Source: Actinomadura barringtoniae (GTDB lineage Bacteria > Actinomycetota > Actinomycetes > Streptosporangiales > Streptosporangiaceae). From it: 64,000 nucleotides of DNA. The position numbers were made by a program, and so were the translations under genes. Where the stretch lies: the NCBI RefSeq assembly GCF_017573505.1, contig NZ_JAGEOJ010000027.1:1-64000 (forward strand), given 5' to 3'. Position 1 is the first letter of the stretch, and each line of letters begins with the position of its first letter. The notes beneath the pieces are model-generated. The model ran no database searches, was not told the DNA's origin, and saw nothing but the letters and a program-made list of their open reading frames with translations. Positions 25,384 through 33,725 of this stretch are shown here, piece after piece.

Positions 25384-25409
25384 GGCCCGGAGGCACCACG
25401 CTCCGGGCC
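25384..25409 (+). terminator. Hairpin terminator of the HNH gene
   Basis: A 9-bp perfect stem GGCCCGGAG / CTCCGGGCC with an 8-nt loop, 4 bp after the stop codon. Confidence 0.65.
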
Positions 25410-25445
25410 TACAGGCACGAACGCCAACCCAACCACCCACCACCC

Positions 25446-25616
25446 CCCGCGCGAAGCGCGCCCAAAGATCTAACCCCAGCCCCGTGAGACCCGCACCCGA
25501 ACAACCCAACCCGGCCCCGCCCCCACCTTCCTCGTCGCCGAGCCTTTCGGCCCTCAACCAACACCCCACCCGGCAGCCGGGCAGCAGACCGGCACGGAAG
25601 GGGTGACCGATGCCGC
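25446..25616 (-). repeat. Right imperfect inverted repeat of the DUF222-HNH unit
   Basis: Reverse-complement partner of 23868-24040, in the opposite orientation on the far side of the HNH gene. With the left copy it bounds 1749 bp. Confidence 0.75.
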
Positions 25617-25856
25617 TCAATCCGCGCGCAGCGCGCCACCAAGCACGAACCCCAACCCCGCTCCGGACCTACAGGCACGAACGCCAACCCAGCCACGCAC
25701 CCGCCATAAGCACCAAGCCCAACCCGCGCCAAGCCCGCAGCCGACCAGCACCCCCAGCCCGCCCCCACCTTCCTCGTCGCCGAGCCTTTCGACCTTCAAC
25801 CAACACCCACCCGCACCCGGGCAGCAGACCGCCACGGAAGGGGTGACCGCTGCCGC
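25617..25856 (-). repeat. Second, diverged tandem copy of the right repeat
   Basis: Same orientation as 25446-25616. Shared blocks are CACCTTCCTCGTCGCCGAGCC, a GCAGCAGACC...CACGGAAGGGGTGACC stretch and CTACAGGCACGAACGCCAAC. The beginning matches the tail of the HNH 3' region (25401-25440), so roughly 250 bp was duplicated. No gene is supported in 25380-26114. Confidence 0.65.
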
Positions 25857-25975
25857 CAAGAGCCCGCACAAGACCACTCAACGACCGCGACAACGCCACC
25901 GGACCAGAAGCCTCAGCCCCACCAAACGCCCAGCCCCGACCCCACTCCAGCCCGGCCCTCGACCCTCGGCCCCCG

Positions 25976-26060
25976 CCCGGCCCCCGCCCGGCCCAGACCC
26001 GGCCCAGACCCGGCCCAGACCCGGCCCAGACCCGGCCCGGCCCGGCCCGGCCCGGCTTGG
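25976..26060. repeat. Short CCCGGCCCAGA tandem repeats
   Basis: Consecutive 10-11 bp units (CCCGGCCCAGA, then CCCGG) lie downstream of dapC on the minus strand. Non-coding low-complexity DNA. Confidence 0.7.
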
Positions 26061-26114
26061 ACCCGGACTCGGATCCGGACCCGGATCCAGCCTGGACCCC
26101 GCCCCCAGCGCCGA

Positions 26115-27194
26115 CTACAGGCGAGCGGTGCCGGACTCGACTCGCTCGTCGGTGGCGGTGAAGGCGATGCGGACGTGCTGGGCGCCGGCCTCGCCGTAGA
26201 ACTCGCCGGGGCCGACGAGGATGCCTAGCTCCGCCAGGTGAGCGACGGTGTCCCAACACGACTCACCACGCGTGGCCCACAAGTACAGCGACGCCTCGGA
26301 GTGGTCGATCCGGAAGCCATGGCGTTCGAACGCGACTCGCAGCGCAGCACGTCGGCGCGCGTAACGTTCACGCTGCTCATCGACATGAGCGTCGTCATCG
26401 AACGCGGCGATCATTGCGGCCTGCACCGGAGCGGGGACGATCATTCCGGCGTGCTTGCGGACCTCGAGGAGGCGTTTCACCAGAGCAAGATCGCCGGTGA
26501 TGAAGCCGGCGCGGTATCCGGCCAGGTTGGAACGCTTGGACAGGGAGTTGAGCGCGAGCAGGCCCTCGTGAGAGCCCTCGCAGACCTCCGGGTCCAGGAT
26601 CGAGACAGGCTTGGCGTCCCAGCCGAACTCCAGGTAGCACTCGTCGCTGATCACGATCGAGCCGCGTTCGCGCGCCCAGGCGACCACCTTGCGCAGGTGT
26701 TCGGCGGGCAGCACCTTCCCGGTGGGATTGGACGGCGAGTTCACCCAGACGATCTTGGGAGCGGCCGGCCCCAAAGACAGCAGGCCGTCGGTCGCGACCG
26801 AGTCCGCCCCGGCCAGCCGCGCGCCCACGTCGTACGTCGGGTACGCCAGCTCGGGGAAGACCACCTTGTCGCCGGCGCCTGCGCCGAGCAGGGTCGGCAG
26901 CCAGGCGACGGCCTCCTTGGTGCCGATCACCGGCAGCACGGCGTCCGGGTCGGCGCCCACCACCCCGGCCCGCCGCCGCAGCCAGCCCGCGATCGACTCG
27001 CGCAGCTCGGGCGTACCGTACGTGGTCGGGTAGCCGGGCGCGTTCGCGGCGGCGGCCAGCGCGGCCTGGATCGGCTCCGGGGTCGGGTCCACGGGCGTTC
27101 CGACGGACAGGTCGACGATCCCGCCGGGGTGCCGCCCGGCCAGCTCCTTGTAGGGCTGCAACCGATCCCACGGAAAGTCCGGCAGCGTGAACAC
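26115..27194 (-). CDS. dapC: Succinyldiaminopimelate transaminase
   Basis: 359 aa, GTG at 27194 with GAGGAGGAG upstream. Fold-type I aminotransferase: DLSVGTPVDPTPEPIQAAL, GYPTTYGTPELRESIAGWLRRR, IVWVNSPSNPTGKVL, VISDECYLEFGWD and NSLSKRSNLAGYRAGF with the PLP Lys. The length and the start LPDFPWDRLQPYKELA are those of actinobacterial DapC, which makes N-succinyl-LL-diaminopimelate in lysine and peptidoglycan synthesis. It lies downstream of fdxA in the conserved fdxA-dapC order. Confidence 0.93.
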   Translation of the reverse strand: MFTLPDFPWDRLQPYKELAGRHPGGIVDLSVGTPVDPTPEPIQAALAAAANAPGYPTTYGTPELRESIAGWLRRRAGVVGADPDAVLPVIGTKEAVAWLPTLLGAGAGDKVVFPELAYPTYDVGARLAGADSVATDGLLSLGPAAPKIVWVNSPSNPTGKVLPAEHLRKVVAWARERGSIVISDECYLEFGWDAKPVSILDPEVCEGSHEGLLALNSLSKRSNLAGYRAGFITGDLALVKRLLEVRKHAGMIVPAPVQAAMIAAFDDDAHVDEQRERYARRRAALRVAFERHGFRIDHSEASLYLWATRGESCWDTVAHLAELGILVGPGEFYGEAGAQHVRIAFTATDERVESGTARL

Positions 27195-27350
27195 GGGCGT
27201 GCTCCTCCTCAGGTAAGCCTCAAGGCCGCGACCAACCCGGTACGGGCGGGGTCACGGCCTTGAGGTCACACAACTCTCCTCGGTCCCCGCGCAGGCCCCT
27301 GGCCGGTGGGCCGCCGGGAGGCCGGGACGTCGGTCAAACCGTCGAACGCC

Positions 27351-27677
27351 TTAGTCTTCCTGCGCCTGCGGGGGCAGCGCGGCGACGATCGCGTGGTCCT
27401 TGTCGATCTTGCCGACCTTGGACGCGCCGCCAGGCGAACCCAGGTCGTCGAAGAACTCCACGTTGACCTTGTAGAAGTCCTTCCACTGCTCCGGGGTGTC
27501 GTCCTCGTAGTAGATCGCCTCAACAGGGCAAACCGGCTCGCACGCACCACAGTCGACGCACTCGTCCGGGTGGATGTAGAGCATGCGCTTGCCCTCGTAG
27601 ATGCAGTCGACCGGGCACTCCTCGATGCAGGCCTTGTCGAGCAGATCCACACAGGGCTGCGCAATGACGTAGGTCAC
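27351..27677 (-). CDS. fdxA: 7Fe ferredoxin FdxA
   Basis: 108 aa from the GTG at 27677 (GAGAGGAG upstream). The first cluster region CVDLLDKACIEECPVDCIYEG and the second CVDCGACEPVCPVEAIYYEDD give the [3Fe-4S][4Fe-4S] pattern, followed by the long C-terminal extension of FdxA (QWKDFYKVNVEFFDDLGSPGGASKVG). A soluble electron carrier. Upstream of and co-directional with dapC, 156 bp apart, and divergent from the small ORF at 27790. Confidence 0.95.
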   Translation of the reverse strand: MTYVIAQPCVDLLDKACIEECPVDCIYEGKRMLYIHPDECVDCGACEPVCPVEAIYYEDDTPEQWKDFYKVNVEFFDDLGSPGGASKVGKIDKDHAIVAALPPQAQED

Positions 27678-27789
27678 GTTCGTGACTCCTCTCGGTTTCC
27701 CGGCCCCGCCGTTGGCCACGGCTCAGCCCAAGCTCGCTGTGAATATTATGGCCGTCCCGGCTCAGTCGATTCGACATGGGGGTCATCAC

Positions 27790-28050
27790 ATGTCTGGCCG
27801 ATTCGCCGCGCGGCTGGTCGTTCGCATCACCGCAGCCGACGTCGGTCAGCGGATCTCGCTGCGGCGACGCCTGCCTACCGGAGAGTACAGCGACGTGGTC
27901 GGCGTACTCGAATCCTGGTCCGGGGAAACGCTCACCGTCCGCCGCCGGACCGGCGAGCTGGTAGAAGTCCCCGAGTCGATCATGGTCGCCGCCAAGGTCG
28001 TTCCCCCGACCCCACCCCCACACCGCCGCCCCGGCCCCCCGCAGGACTAG
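27790..28050 (+). CDS. Small conserved protein resembling the N-terminal domain of Rv0428c-type GNATs
   Basis: 86 aa. RFAARLVVRITAADVGQRISLRRRLPTGEYSDVVGVLESWSGETLTVRRRTGELVEVPESIMVAAKVVPP reads as a small SH3-like beta barrel, like the leading domain of some actinobacterial GNAT proteins, but the GNAT domain is absent. Divergent from fdxA, a neighbourhood I recall from other actinomycetes. The tail is proline-rich. Start at the ATG with GGGGGT upstream. Confidence 0.7.
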   Translation: MSGRFAARLVVRITAADVGQRISLRRRLPTGEYSDVVGVLESWSGETLTVRRRTGELVEVPESIMVAAKVVPPTPPPHRRPGPPQD

Positions 28051-28247
28051 CCCCCCGCAAACACGCCCCGCCACACCACCCACCGCCCCGCTCGGGGCGG
28101 TTACAACCCTGGGCGAACGAACAAGCCAGCCCTGGCCCCTCGGCCAGCCCTCCTCAGCCAGGCGCCTCCACCAGATACCCGCCCTGTCCGCTACACCCAT
28201 AGGGGCACGGCAGGCCAGCCAGCCAGCCAGGCGAGCCGAAGCTGCCC

Positions 28248-28698
28248 CGGCGGGCGGGAGTTGGCCGGGGCGGGCGGGAGTTGGCCGGGGCGGGCGGGAG
28301 TTGGCCGGGGCGGGCGGGAGTTGGCCGGGGCGGGCGGGAACTGGTCGGACCGCAGCTGACCGAGCGGACCGCAGCTGACCGGGGCGCACCAGAGCTAGCC
28401 GGACGGGCGCAGCTAGCCGGACGGGCGGGACCTGGCCGGACGGGCCGAAGCCAGCCGGACGAGCTGGAGGTAGCCGGACGAGCGGGGGTAGCCGGACGAG
28501 CGGGGGTAGCCGGACGGGCCGAAGTCGGCCGGACGGGCCGCAGCCAGCCGGGCGGGCTGGGGTTAGCCGCACCGGGCTGGGGTTAGCCCGTGCGGACCAG
28601 AGCCGACCGGGCGGGCCCGCAGCTAGCCGGATAAGCGGGACCCAGCCGCACGGGCCGCAGCCAGCCGGACGGGCTGAAGCTAGCCCGGTGGGCCGGGG
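28248..28698. repeat. Repeat-filled intergenic region (20-bp then 18-bp units)
   Basis: Five near-exact 20-bp copies (TTGGCCGGGGCGGGCGGGAG) at 28248-28340, followed to 28698 by degenerate units of about 18 bp such as GGGGTAGCCGGACGAGCG. The array abuts the stop codon (TAG on the minus strand) of the membrane protein at 28699, and GGCTAGC recurs in many units. It fills the gap 28051-28698; no gene is supported there. Confidence 0.8.
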
Positions 28699-29229
28699 CT
28701 AGTAAGTGAGGACGGCGGTGAGGACTGCGGCGCAGATGCCGAACGTCAGGACGGCCTGGCTGACGATCATTGGGATGGGCTGGGTGCGCTGGGCGGGGAT
28801 CGGCGGGCGGCTGCCGCCTGGCATGGCGCCGATGGTGGTGAGGTGGGCGTCGAAGTCGGGCGTACGGGTGATGAGGCCTGAGCGGGGGGCGGCGAGGCTG
28901 ATTCGCTGGCCGTCGCGCTCTTCGACCTGGACGTAGCGACCGAACAGGGTGCGCATCACTATCAGGCGTTCAACGCGTTCCCAGGCGACCTCGGCCGGAT
29001 AGGCCGCCAGCTGGTTGTAGAGGCCGTCGGGCCAGACTTCGGTGAAGCCGCGCAGGACCATCATCGCGTTCCGTACGGCATAGCCCGTGAGGCCTATACC
29101 GGCGGCGAAGGCGGTCAGGGACGGCTGCTGAACGCCTATGACCAGCAGCAGAGGGCCTGCGGCCAGGACGGGCAGGGTTATCAGCGCCGTGCGCCAGCGC
29201 GGCCGCAGGCTCACAACGGTCGTTTCCAT
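28699..29229 (-). CDS. PH-like membrane protein
   Basis: 176 aa from the ATG at 29229. A hydrophobic hairpin at about 15-55 (TALITLPVLAAGPLLLVIGVQQPSLTAFAAGIGLTGYAV) is followed by a soluble region resembling a bacterial PH domain (EVAWERVERLIVMRTLFGRYVQVEERDGQRISLAAPR), and a last transmembrane helix (MIVSQAVLTFGICAAVLTAVL). Function unknown. It is divergent from the ABC ATPase gene at 29345. Confidence 0.7.
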   Translation of the reverse strand: METTVVSLRPRWRTALITLPVLAAGPLLLVIGVQQPSLTAFAAGIGLTGYAVRNAMMVLRGFTEVWPDGLYNQLAAYPAEVAWERVERLIVMRTLFGRYVQVEERDGQRISLAAPRSGLITRTPDFDAHLTTIGAMPGGSRPPIPAQRTQPIPMIVSQAVLTFGICAAVLTAVLTY

Positions 29230-29344
29230 GACGCGCCCCCGTCTGGCAATACGCGGCAAAGCCTTGGCGATGACTGCGATGCCGACGCATGCCCCATGCT
29301 CGCCACCCTTGCGCGCCTCCACAAGGTGTCCCAGGGGGGTCGTT

Positions 29345-29989
29345 ATGGAAGCTGCTGTGGAAGCCGATGGCGTCGGTGTACGGACATATCGGGGGTGGGT
29401 CTACTCCGGGGTCACGCTCCAGGCGGGCCGCGGCGCTGTGGTCGCGGTGGCGGGGCCGGGCGGGTCTGGGCGGACGTCGTTCCTGCTCACGGTGGCCGGG
29501 CGGATGAAGCCGTCGGTCGGCTCCCTGAGCGTGTGCGGGCTGGCGCTGCCGCGGGCAGCGGCCAAGGTCAGGGCGAGGGTGGCCGTGGCGCGAGCGACTG
29601 GGGCGGCCGAGCTGGAGCCTGAGCTGCGGGTCGGTGACCACGTTCGGGAACGGCGGCTGACGCTGAGCAGGTCGGCCCGAAAGCATGCGGACAAGACGTT
29701 CGGCCAGGCCTGCGAGCTGGTCGGGCTGGAGCCGGCGGCCAAGGAGCTGGTGGGTGAGCTAGAGCCGGCCGACGCGACCCGGCTGGCGCTGGCGCTGGCG
29801 TTGATGGAACGGCCCGAGGTCGTTCTGCTGGACGATCTGGACGAGGGTGCGGACGGGGCGGCTCAGCAGGACTTGTGGGCCGCCGTACGGCGTACGGCCG
29901 ACACGGGCGTGACGGTGCTCGCGTCGACGACCGAGCCCTCGCCCGCCGACGGGATGGCCGATGTGTTCGTCGCGCTCGGGGACCGCTGA
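29345..29989 (+). CDS. Degenerate ABC-type ATP-binding protein
   Basis: 214 aa. It aligns as an ABC ATPase: Walker A region VAGPGGSGRTSFLLTVAGRM (Arg replaces the catalytic Lys of GK[ST]), PSVGSLSVCG, and Walker B ERPEVVLLDDLDEG. The LSGGQ signature is replaced by VGELEPADATRLAL and the H-loop is absent (TVLASTTEPS). It is thus probably catalytically weak or dead, acting as a regulatory subunit. Its stop overlaps the start of the YhgE/Pip gene by one base (TGATG). Confidence 0.75.
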   Translation: MEAAVEADGVGVRTYRGWVYSGVTLQAGRGAVVAVAGPGGSGRTSFLLTVAGRMKPSVGSLSVCGLALPRAAAKVRARVAVARATGAAELEPELRVGDHVRERRLTLSRSARKHADKTFGQACELVGLEPAAKELVGELEPADATRLALALALMERPEVVLLDDLDEGADGAAQQDLWAAVRRTADTGVTVLASTTEPSPADGMADVFVALGDR

Positions 29990-32388
29990 TGCGGGCGATC
30001 AGGCTCGCGGTGTACGAGCTGCTGCGCTTCCGGACGCCGATGCAGCGCGCCGGGCTGGCGTTCTTGCTGGTCGTGCCTCTGCTGTACGGCGGGATCTACC
30101 TGTGGTCCAACTGGGATCCGTACGGGCGCCTGAGCGACGTTCCGGTGGCCGTGGTGAACGACGATCACCCGGTGAAGGCGGAGGGGCGGACCGTCGCCGC
30201 CGGCTCCGATCTGGTCTCCGAACTGAAGAAGAACCCGCTGCTGGGCTGGCGTTTCACGGACGGCGACGAGGCAGCGAAGGGGCTGAAGGCTGGGCGCTAC
30301 TACGCGGTGATCACCGTGCCGCGTGACTTCAGCGCCAAGCTCACCAGCGGCGCGACCGGCACTCCCCAGCAGGCCGCGATGAGCATCCGGCTGGACGACG
30401 CCAACAACTTCCTGGTCGGGATCATGGCCGAGACCGTTCAGTCGGAGCTGGAACGCCAGGTCGCGGCCGCCGCCGTCGCCACCTACTTCGAGGTGGCGTT
30501 CGGCAAGCTCGGCGAACTGCACGACGGGCTGGCCGATGCCGCGTCCGGGGCCGGGGAACTGCGGGACGGGCTCGGCGAGGCCAAGGACGGATCGGGGCAG
30601 CTCGTTCAGGGGCTCGGGGCGGCGGACGCGGGAACGGCCGAGCTGGCGGACGGGCTCGGGCAGGGCAAGGTGGGCACGGACGCGCTGGTCACGGGGCTCG
30701 GCAAGCTCAAGGGCGGGACCGGGACGCTGGCCGGCGGGCTCGGGGAGCTCAAGGCGGGCACCAGCAGGCTCGCCCCGGGCGCGGCCGAACTGTCGCAGGG
30801 CATCCACACGCTGACGGACGAGGCGGTGCCGATCGCCGAGGACCTGTCGGCGGCGCTGCCGGGGCTGGCGGACAAGGCCGTGGCGGTTTCCGGCGACGCG
30901 GCCGATCTAACGGGGCTCGCGGCTCAGCTCTCAGGACGGATCGCCAAGGTGACCAAGGCGATCGACGACTGGCTGCACTCTGTCGTACGGGCCAACCCGG
31001 AGATCGCGAAGAGCCCGCGCTTCCGGGACCTGCGCGAGGCGATCGAGAACCTCGACGGGACGATCGCGCGGCGGATGAAGGCGCTCGCGGAGGAGTTCCC
31101 CGAGGTCGCCCGCGATCCGGGCTATGCCCGCGCGCTCAAGGCGGCCGAGATCGTCGACGCGACGCTGGTCAGCCGCCTGCATCGGCTCGCGGACAAGCAC
31201 CCCGAACTGGACAACGATCCGGTGTGGGACACGATCCTCCGCCTCGCCGACGAGATCGCGGCCCGGGCGCAGCGGATCGCGCGGGAGGCCGCCAAGGTCA
31301 ACGACACCACGCACGCGATCGCCCGGGATGCGCGGAGATTCCAGAAGCGCGACGTTCCCCTCGTACAGAAGAAGCTGAACGGCGCGGTGACGGGCCTGAA
31401 GAAGCTGGACAAGGGCGGGGCCACGGTCGCGGCCGGCGTCCGCACGGTCGACAAGGGCGTCGGGAGCGCGCTTACCGGGGCTGGGGCTTTGGACAAGGGA
31501 GCAGGGTCGGCCCTTGCCGGAGCGAAGGAACTCGACGCCGGGAACGCCAAACTCCTGAATGGCGCTAACGCACTGCATCGCGGCAGTGGCGAACTGCTTG
31601 CCGGGGCGCAGAAATTGGACTCGGGCAACGCGCAGCTAGAGGACGGTGCGGGCGAACTGGCGTCGGGGCTGAAGTCCGCGAAGAACCAGGTTCCTGTGAT
31701 TGACCAGGCGAATCAGCAGCAGTACGCCAAGACTCTTGCCGAGCCGGTGAACGTGAGCAAAAGTAACGCGCACCCGGCGGGCAAGTATGGGCGCGGCCTC
31801 GCCCCGTTCTTCATCTCCATCGCGATGTGGGTTTTCGGGATCGTCGCGTTCCTGCTGCTGCGGCCGGTGTCCGGACGCATCCTGGCCAGCCGGGCGCGGG
31901 CGGGAACAGTGGCGTTCGCGGCATGGCTGCCCGTGATGTTCATGGGCGGCTGCTCGGCGCTTGTGCTCTTCGCCGTCCTCAACTGGGGGCTGGGCCTGAA
32001 ACCGGTCAACGCGGGGGCGACGGTAGGGCTGATGCTGCTCGGGATGGCCTCGTTCAGCGCGATCGTGCACGTGCTGCGGCTGGCGCTCGGGGCGGTGGGA
32101 GACGCGTTGGCGCTGGCGTTGCTGATTCTGCAACTGGTGTCGTGCGGCGGCCTCTATCCGGTGGAAACGCTGCCGCAGCCCTTCCGCGCCATCCATTCCG
32201 TCATCCCGATGACCTACCTGGTGGCGCCCCTGCGAGCGACCATCTCAGGCGGTGAGCCATCGCATGTCGTCCGGGACGCGAGCATCCTCGGCGCGTATTT
32301 GGTGGCGGCCCTGGCCCTGCTGGTGCTGATCGTACGAACGCAACGCCGCTGGTCCATGGCCCGCCTCAAACCCGAACTAGAGCTCTAG
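29989..32388 (+). CDS. YhgE/Pip-family membrane protein
   Basis: 799 aa. One transmembrane helix near the N-terminus (about 21-40), then the Pip domain (LSDVPVAVVNDDHPV, GRYYAVITVPRDFSAKL). A long extracytoplasmic stalk (about 170-580) is built of Gly-punctuated coiled-coil repeats (LADGLGQGKVGTDALVTGLGKLKGGTGTLAGGL). About five or six C-terminal helices form an ABC-2-like module (about 600-790). Related to YhgE, phage-infection protein Pip and EsaA. Coupled to the degenerate ATPase upstream, so it is likely a transporter-like complex. The stop codon lies within the first unit of an 18-bp array. Confidence 0.85.
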   Translation: MRAIRLAVYELLRFRTPMQRAGLAFLLVVPLLYGGIYLWSNWDPYGRLSDVPVAVVNDDHPVKAEGRTVAAGSDLVSELKKNPLLGWRFTDGDEAAKGLKAGRYYAVITVPRDFSAKLTSGATGTPQQAAMSIRLDDANNFLVGIMAETVQSELERQVAAAAVATYFEVAFGKLGELHDGLADAASGAGELRDGLGEAKDGSGQLVQGLGAADAGTAELADGLGQGKVGTDALVTGLGKLKGGTGTLAGGLGELKAGTSRLAPGAAELSQGIHTLTDEAVPIAEDLSAALPGLADKAVAVSGDAADLTGLAAQLSGRIAKVTKAIDDWLHSVVRANPEIAKSPRFRDLREAIENLDGTIARRMKALAEEFPEVARDPGYARALKAAEIVDATLVSRLHRLADKHPELDNDPVWDTILRLADEIAARAQRIAREAAKVNDTTHAIARDARRFQKRDVPLVQKKLNGAVTGLKKLDKGGATVAAGVRTVDKGVGSALTGAGALDKGAGSALAGAKELDAGNAKLLNGANALHRGSGELLAGAQKLDSGNAQLEDGAGELASGLKSAKNQVPVIDQANQQQYAKTLAEPVNVSKSNAHPAGKYGRGLAPFFISIAMWVFGIVAFLLLRPVSGRILASRARAGTVAFAAWLPVMFMGGCSALVLFAVLNWGLGLKPVNAGATVGLMLLGMASFSAIVHVLRLALGAVGDALALALLILQLVSCGGLYPVETLPQPFRAIHSVIPMTYLVAPLRATISGGEPSHVVRDASILGAYLVAALALLVLIVRTQRRWSMARLKPELEL

Positions 32389-32506
32389 CCCGTTCTGAAG
32401 CTCTAGCCCGCTCCGGAGCTCTAGCCCGCTCCGGAGCTCTAGCCCGTTCCGGAGCTGTAGCCCGTTCTGAAGCTCTAGCCCGCTCCGGAGCTCTAGCCCG
32501 TTCTCG
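32381..32506. repeat. Seven 18-bp tandem repeats starting at the YhgE/Pip stop
   Basis: Units AGCTCTAGCCCGCTCCGG or close variants. The first unit contains the gene's own last codon and TAG, so TAG recurs in frame every six codons downstream. The array ends next to the stop of the convergent deacetylase gene. Confidence 0.9.
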
Positions 32507-32521
32507 GTGGAACGGCCTGGC

Positions 32522-33469
32522 TCAGGGGGTGACGGACGGCGAGAGGGACGGCGTTGGGGGCATCGACGGTGAGGCGGGCGGCGTCGTGGCCGGGGCCGAC
32601 GGCGTGCCGGACGGGGCCGATGGGGCGCCGCTCGGAGCCGCGGGCGGCGTGCCGTTCGGGGCGGTGGTGGCCGGCTTCGGCTTGGGCTTGTGGGCCTTGA
32701 CCGGGACGTTCTCCAGATAGGTGTGGCCCGGCTTGAGCTTGGTCCCCTGGAGCACCTGCGACACCGTGGCGAACGTGAAGCCGCGCTTCTTGAGGCCGCG
32801 CAGCACCCGCGGGATCGCCTCGACGCTCGTCTTGTGAATGTCGTGGAAGAGAACGATGCCGCCGACCTTCGGCTCGTGCGTGCCGACCCGGACATTGCGG
32901 GCGACGTTGCGGTACTCCCAGTCGAGCGTGTCGACGCTCCACAGGATCTCCGGCATCCCGACGGCATGCCCCACGCGCTTGTCGGTCGCCCCGTACGGCG
33001 GCCGGAACAGCGTCGGCCGCACGCCGGACGCCGCCTCGATGACGTGGCTGGTGCGCCGCACCTGCGACCGCACGGCCCCGGACGACAGCGAGGTCAGCTG
33101 CGGATGCGACCAGCTGTGGTTGCCCAACTCGTGCCCCTCGGCGACCATCCGCTTCAGCAGCACCTCGTGGCCCTTCACGTTCTCGCCGAGCATGAAGAAC
33201 GTGGCGTGCGCACCCGCCTCGCGCAGGTCGTCGAGCAGCTTTCCGGTGTACTCGCCCGGCCCGTCGTCGAACGTCAGCGCCACGCACTTGGCCTTGGTGC
33301 AGTCGACCTGCGAAGCGGGCGTCTGCGTGTGCTTCGGGTTGGACGCGGGCGGCCTCGCGGCCATTTGCCGTGCGGAACGAGCGGCTCCACCTGCCGAATG
33401 GCTGCATGCAGAAGCGGCCAACATGACACCGGCTGCGGCAACTGCAATGGAATAGCTGGTTCGCACCAC
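32522..33469 (-). CDS. Polysaccharide deacetylase lipoprotein (CE4/NodB)
   Basis: 315 aa. Lipobox LAASAC with the lipidated Cys at residue 22. NodB domain about 60-260: ALTFDDGPGEYT (motif 1, catalytic Asp), HELGNHSWSHPQL (motif 2, metal His pair), LFRPPYGAT (motif 3), LWSVDTLDW (motif 4) and IVLFHDIH (motif 5). The tail (about 265-315) is Pro/Ala/Ser/Thr-rich. It should remove N-acetyl groups from cell-wall or chitin-type glycans at the outer membrane face. Confidence 0.92.
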   Translation of the reverse strand: MVRTSYSIAVAAAGVMLAASACSHSAGGAARSARQMAARPPASNPKHTQTPASQVDCTKAKCVALTFDDGPGEYTGKLLDDLREAGAHATFFMLGENVKGHEVLLKRMVAEGHELGNHSWSHPQLTSLSSGAVRSQVRRTSHVIEAASGVRPTLFRPPYGATDKRVGHAVGMPEILWSVDTLDWEYRNVARNVRVGTHEPKVGGIVLFHDIHKTSVEAIPRVLRGLKKRGFTFATVSQVLQGTKLKPGHTYLENVPVKAHKPKPKPATTAPNGTPPAAPSGAPSAPSGTPSAPATTPPASPSMPPTPSLSPSVTP

Positions 33470-33533
33470 GTACCCCCGAACGTGTCCCGTGGCGCCTACA
33501 TACCCTCCGCCGTCCTAGTCACACACATGCCTG

Positions 33534-33576
33534 TTGTGGCGGGACCGCCACATGTGCAAGGGCCGTCCCGCCACAA
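33534..33576 (-). terminator. Stem-loop between crotonase and deacetylase genes
   Basis: TTGTGGCGGGAC (33534-33545) pairs perfectly with GTCCCGCCACAA (33565-33576). The loop contains a smaller palindrome (CACATGTG). Likely a crotonase terminator or a leader structure of the deacetylase gene, 65 bp downstream. Confidence 0.5.
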
Positions 33577-33607
33577 GGCAATGCGTCCGCGAAGTCCAAC
33601 AGATTCA

Positions 33608-33725
33608 GCGAAGTCGGCTGTATCTGCGAAGTCGGCTGAGTCAGCGAAGTCGGCCGAGTCAGCGAAGTCGGCTGAGTCTGTGGAGTCCGCCAAGTCGACC
33701 GAAATTCGCAGGAGTCAGCGAACGG
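33608..33725. repeat. 18-bp tandem repeats downstream of the crotonase stop
   Basis: Five units of the type GCGAAGTCGGCTGAGTCA at 33608-33697. On the minus strand each carries TTCGCTGACT, which is also the exact context of the crotonase stop codon (33715-33717). Confidence 0.8.

Noticed and set aside
27520..28572. 350-aa minus ORF reading through the repeats into fdxA
   Set aside because: Composed of repeat-derived sequence and an out-of-frame reading of fdxA; no motif.
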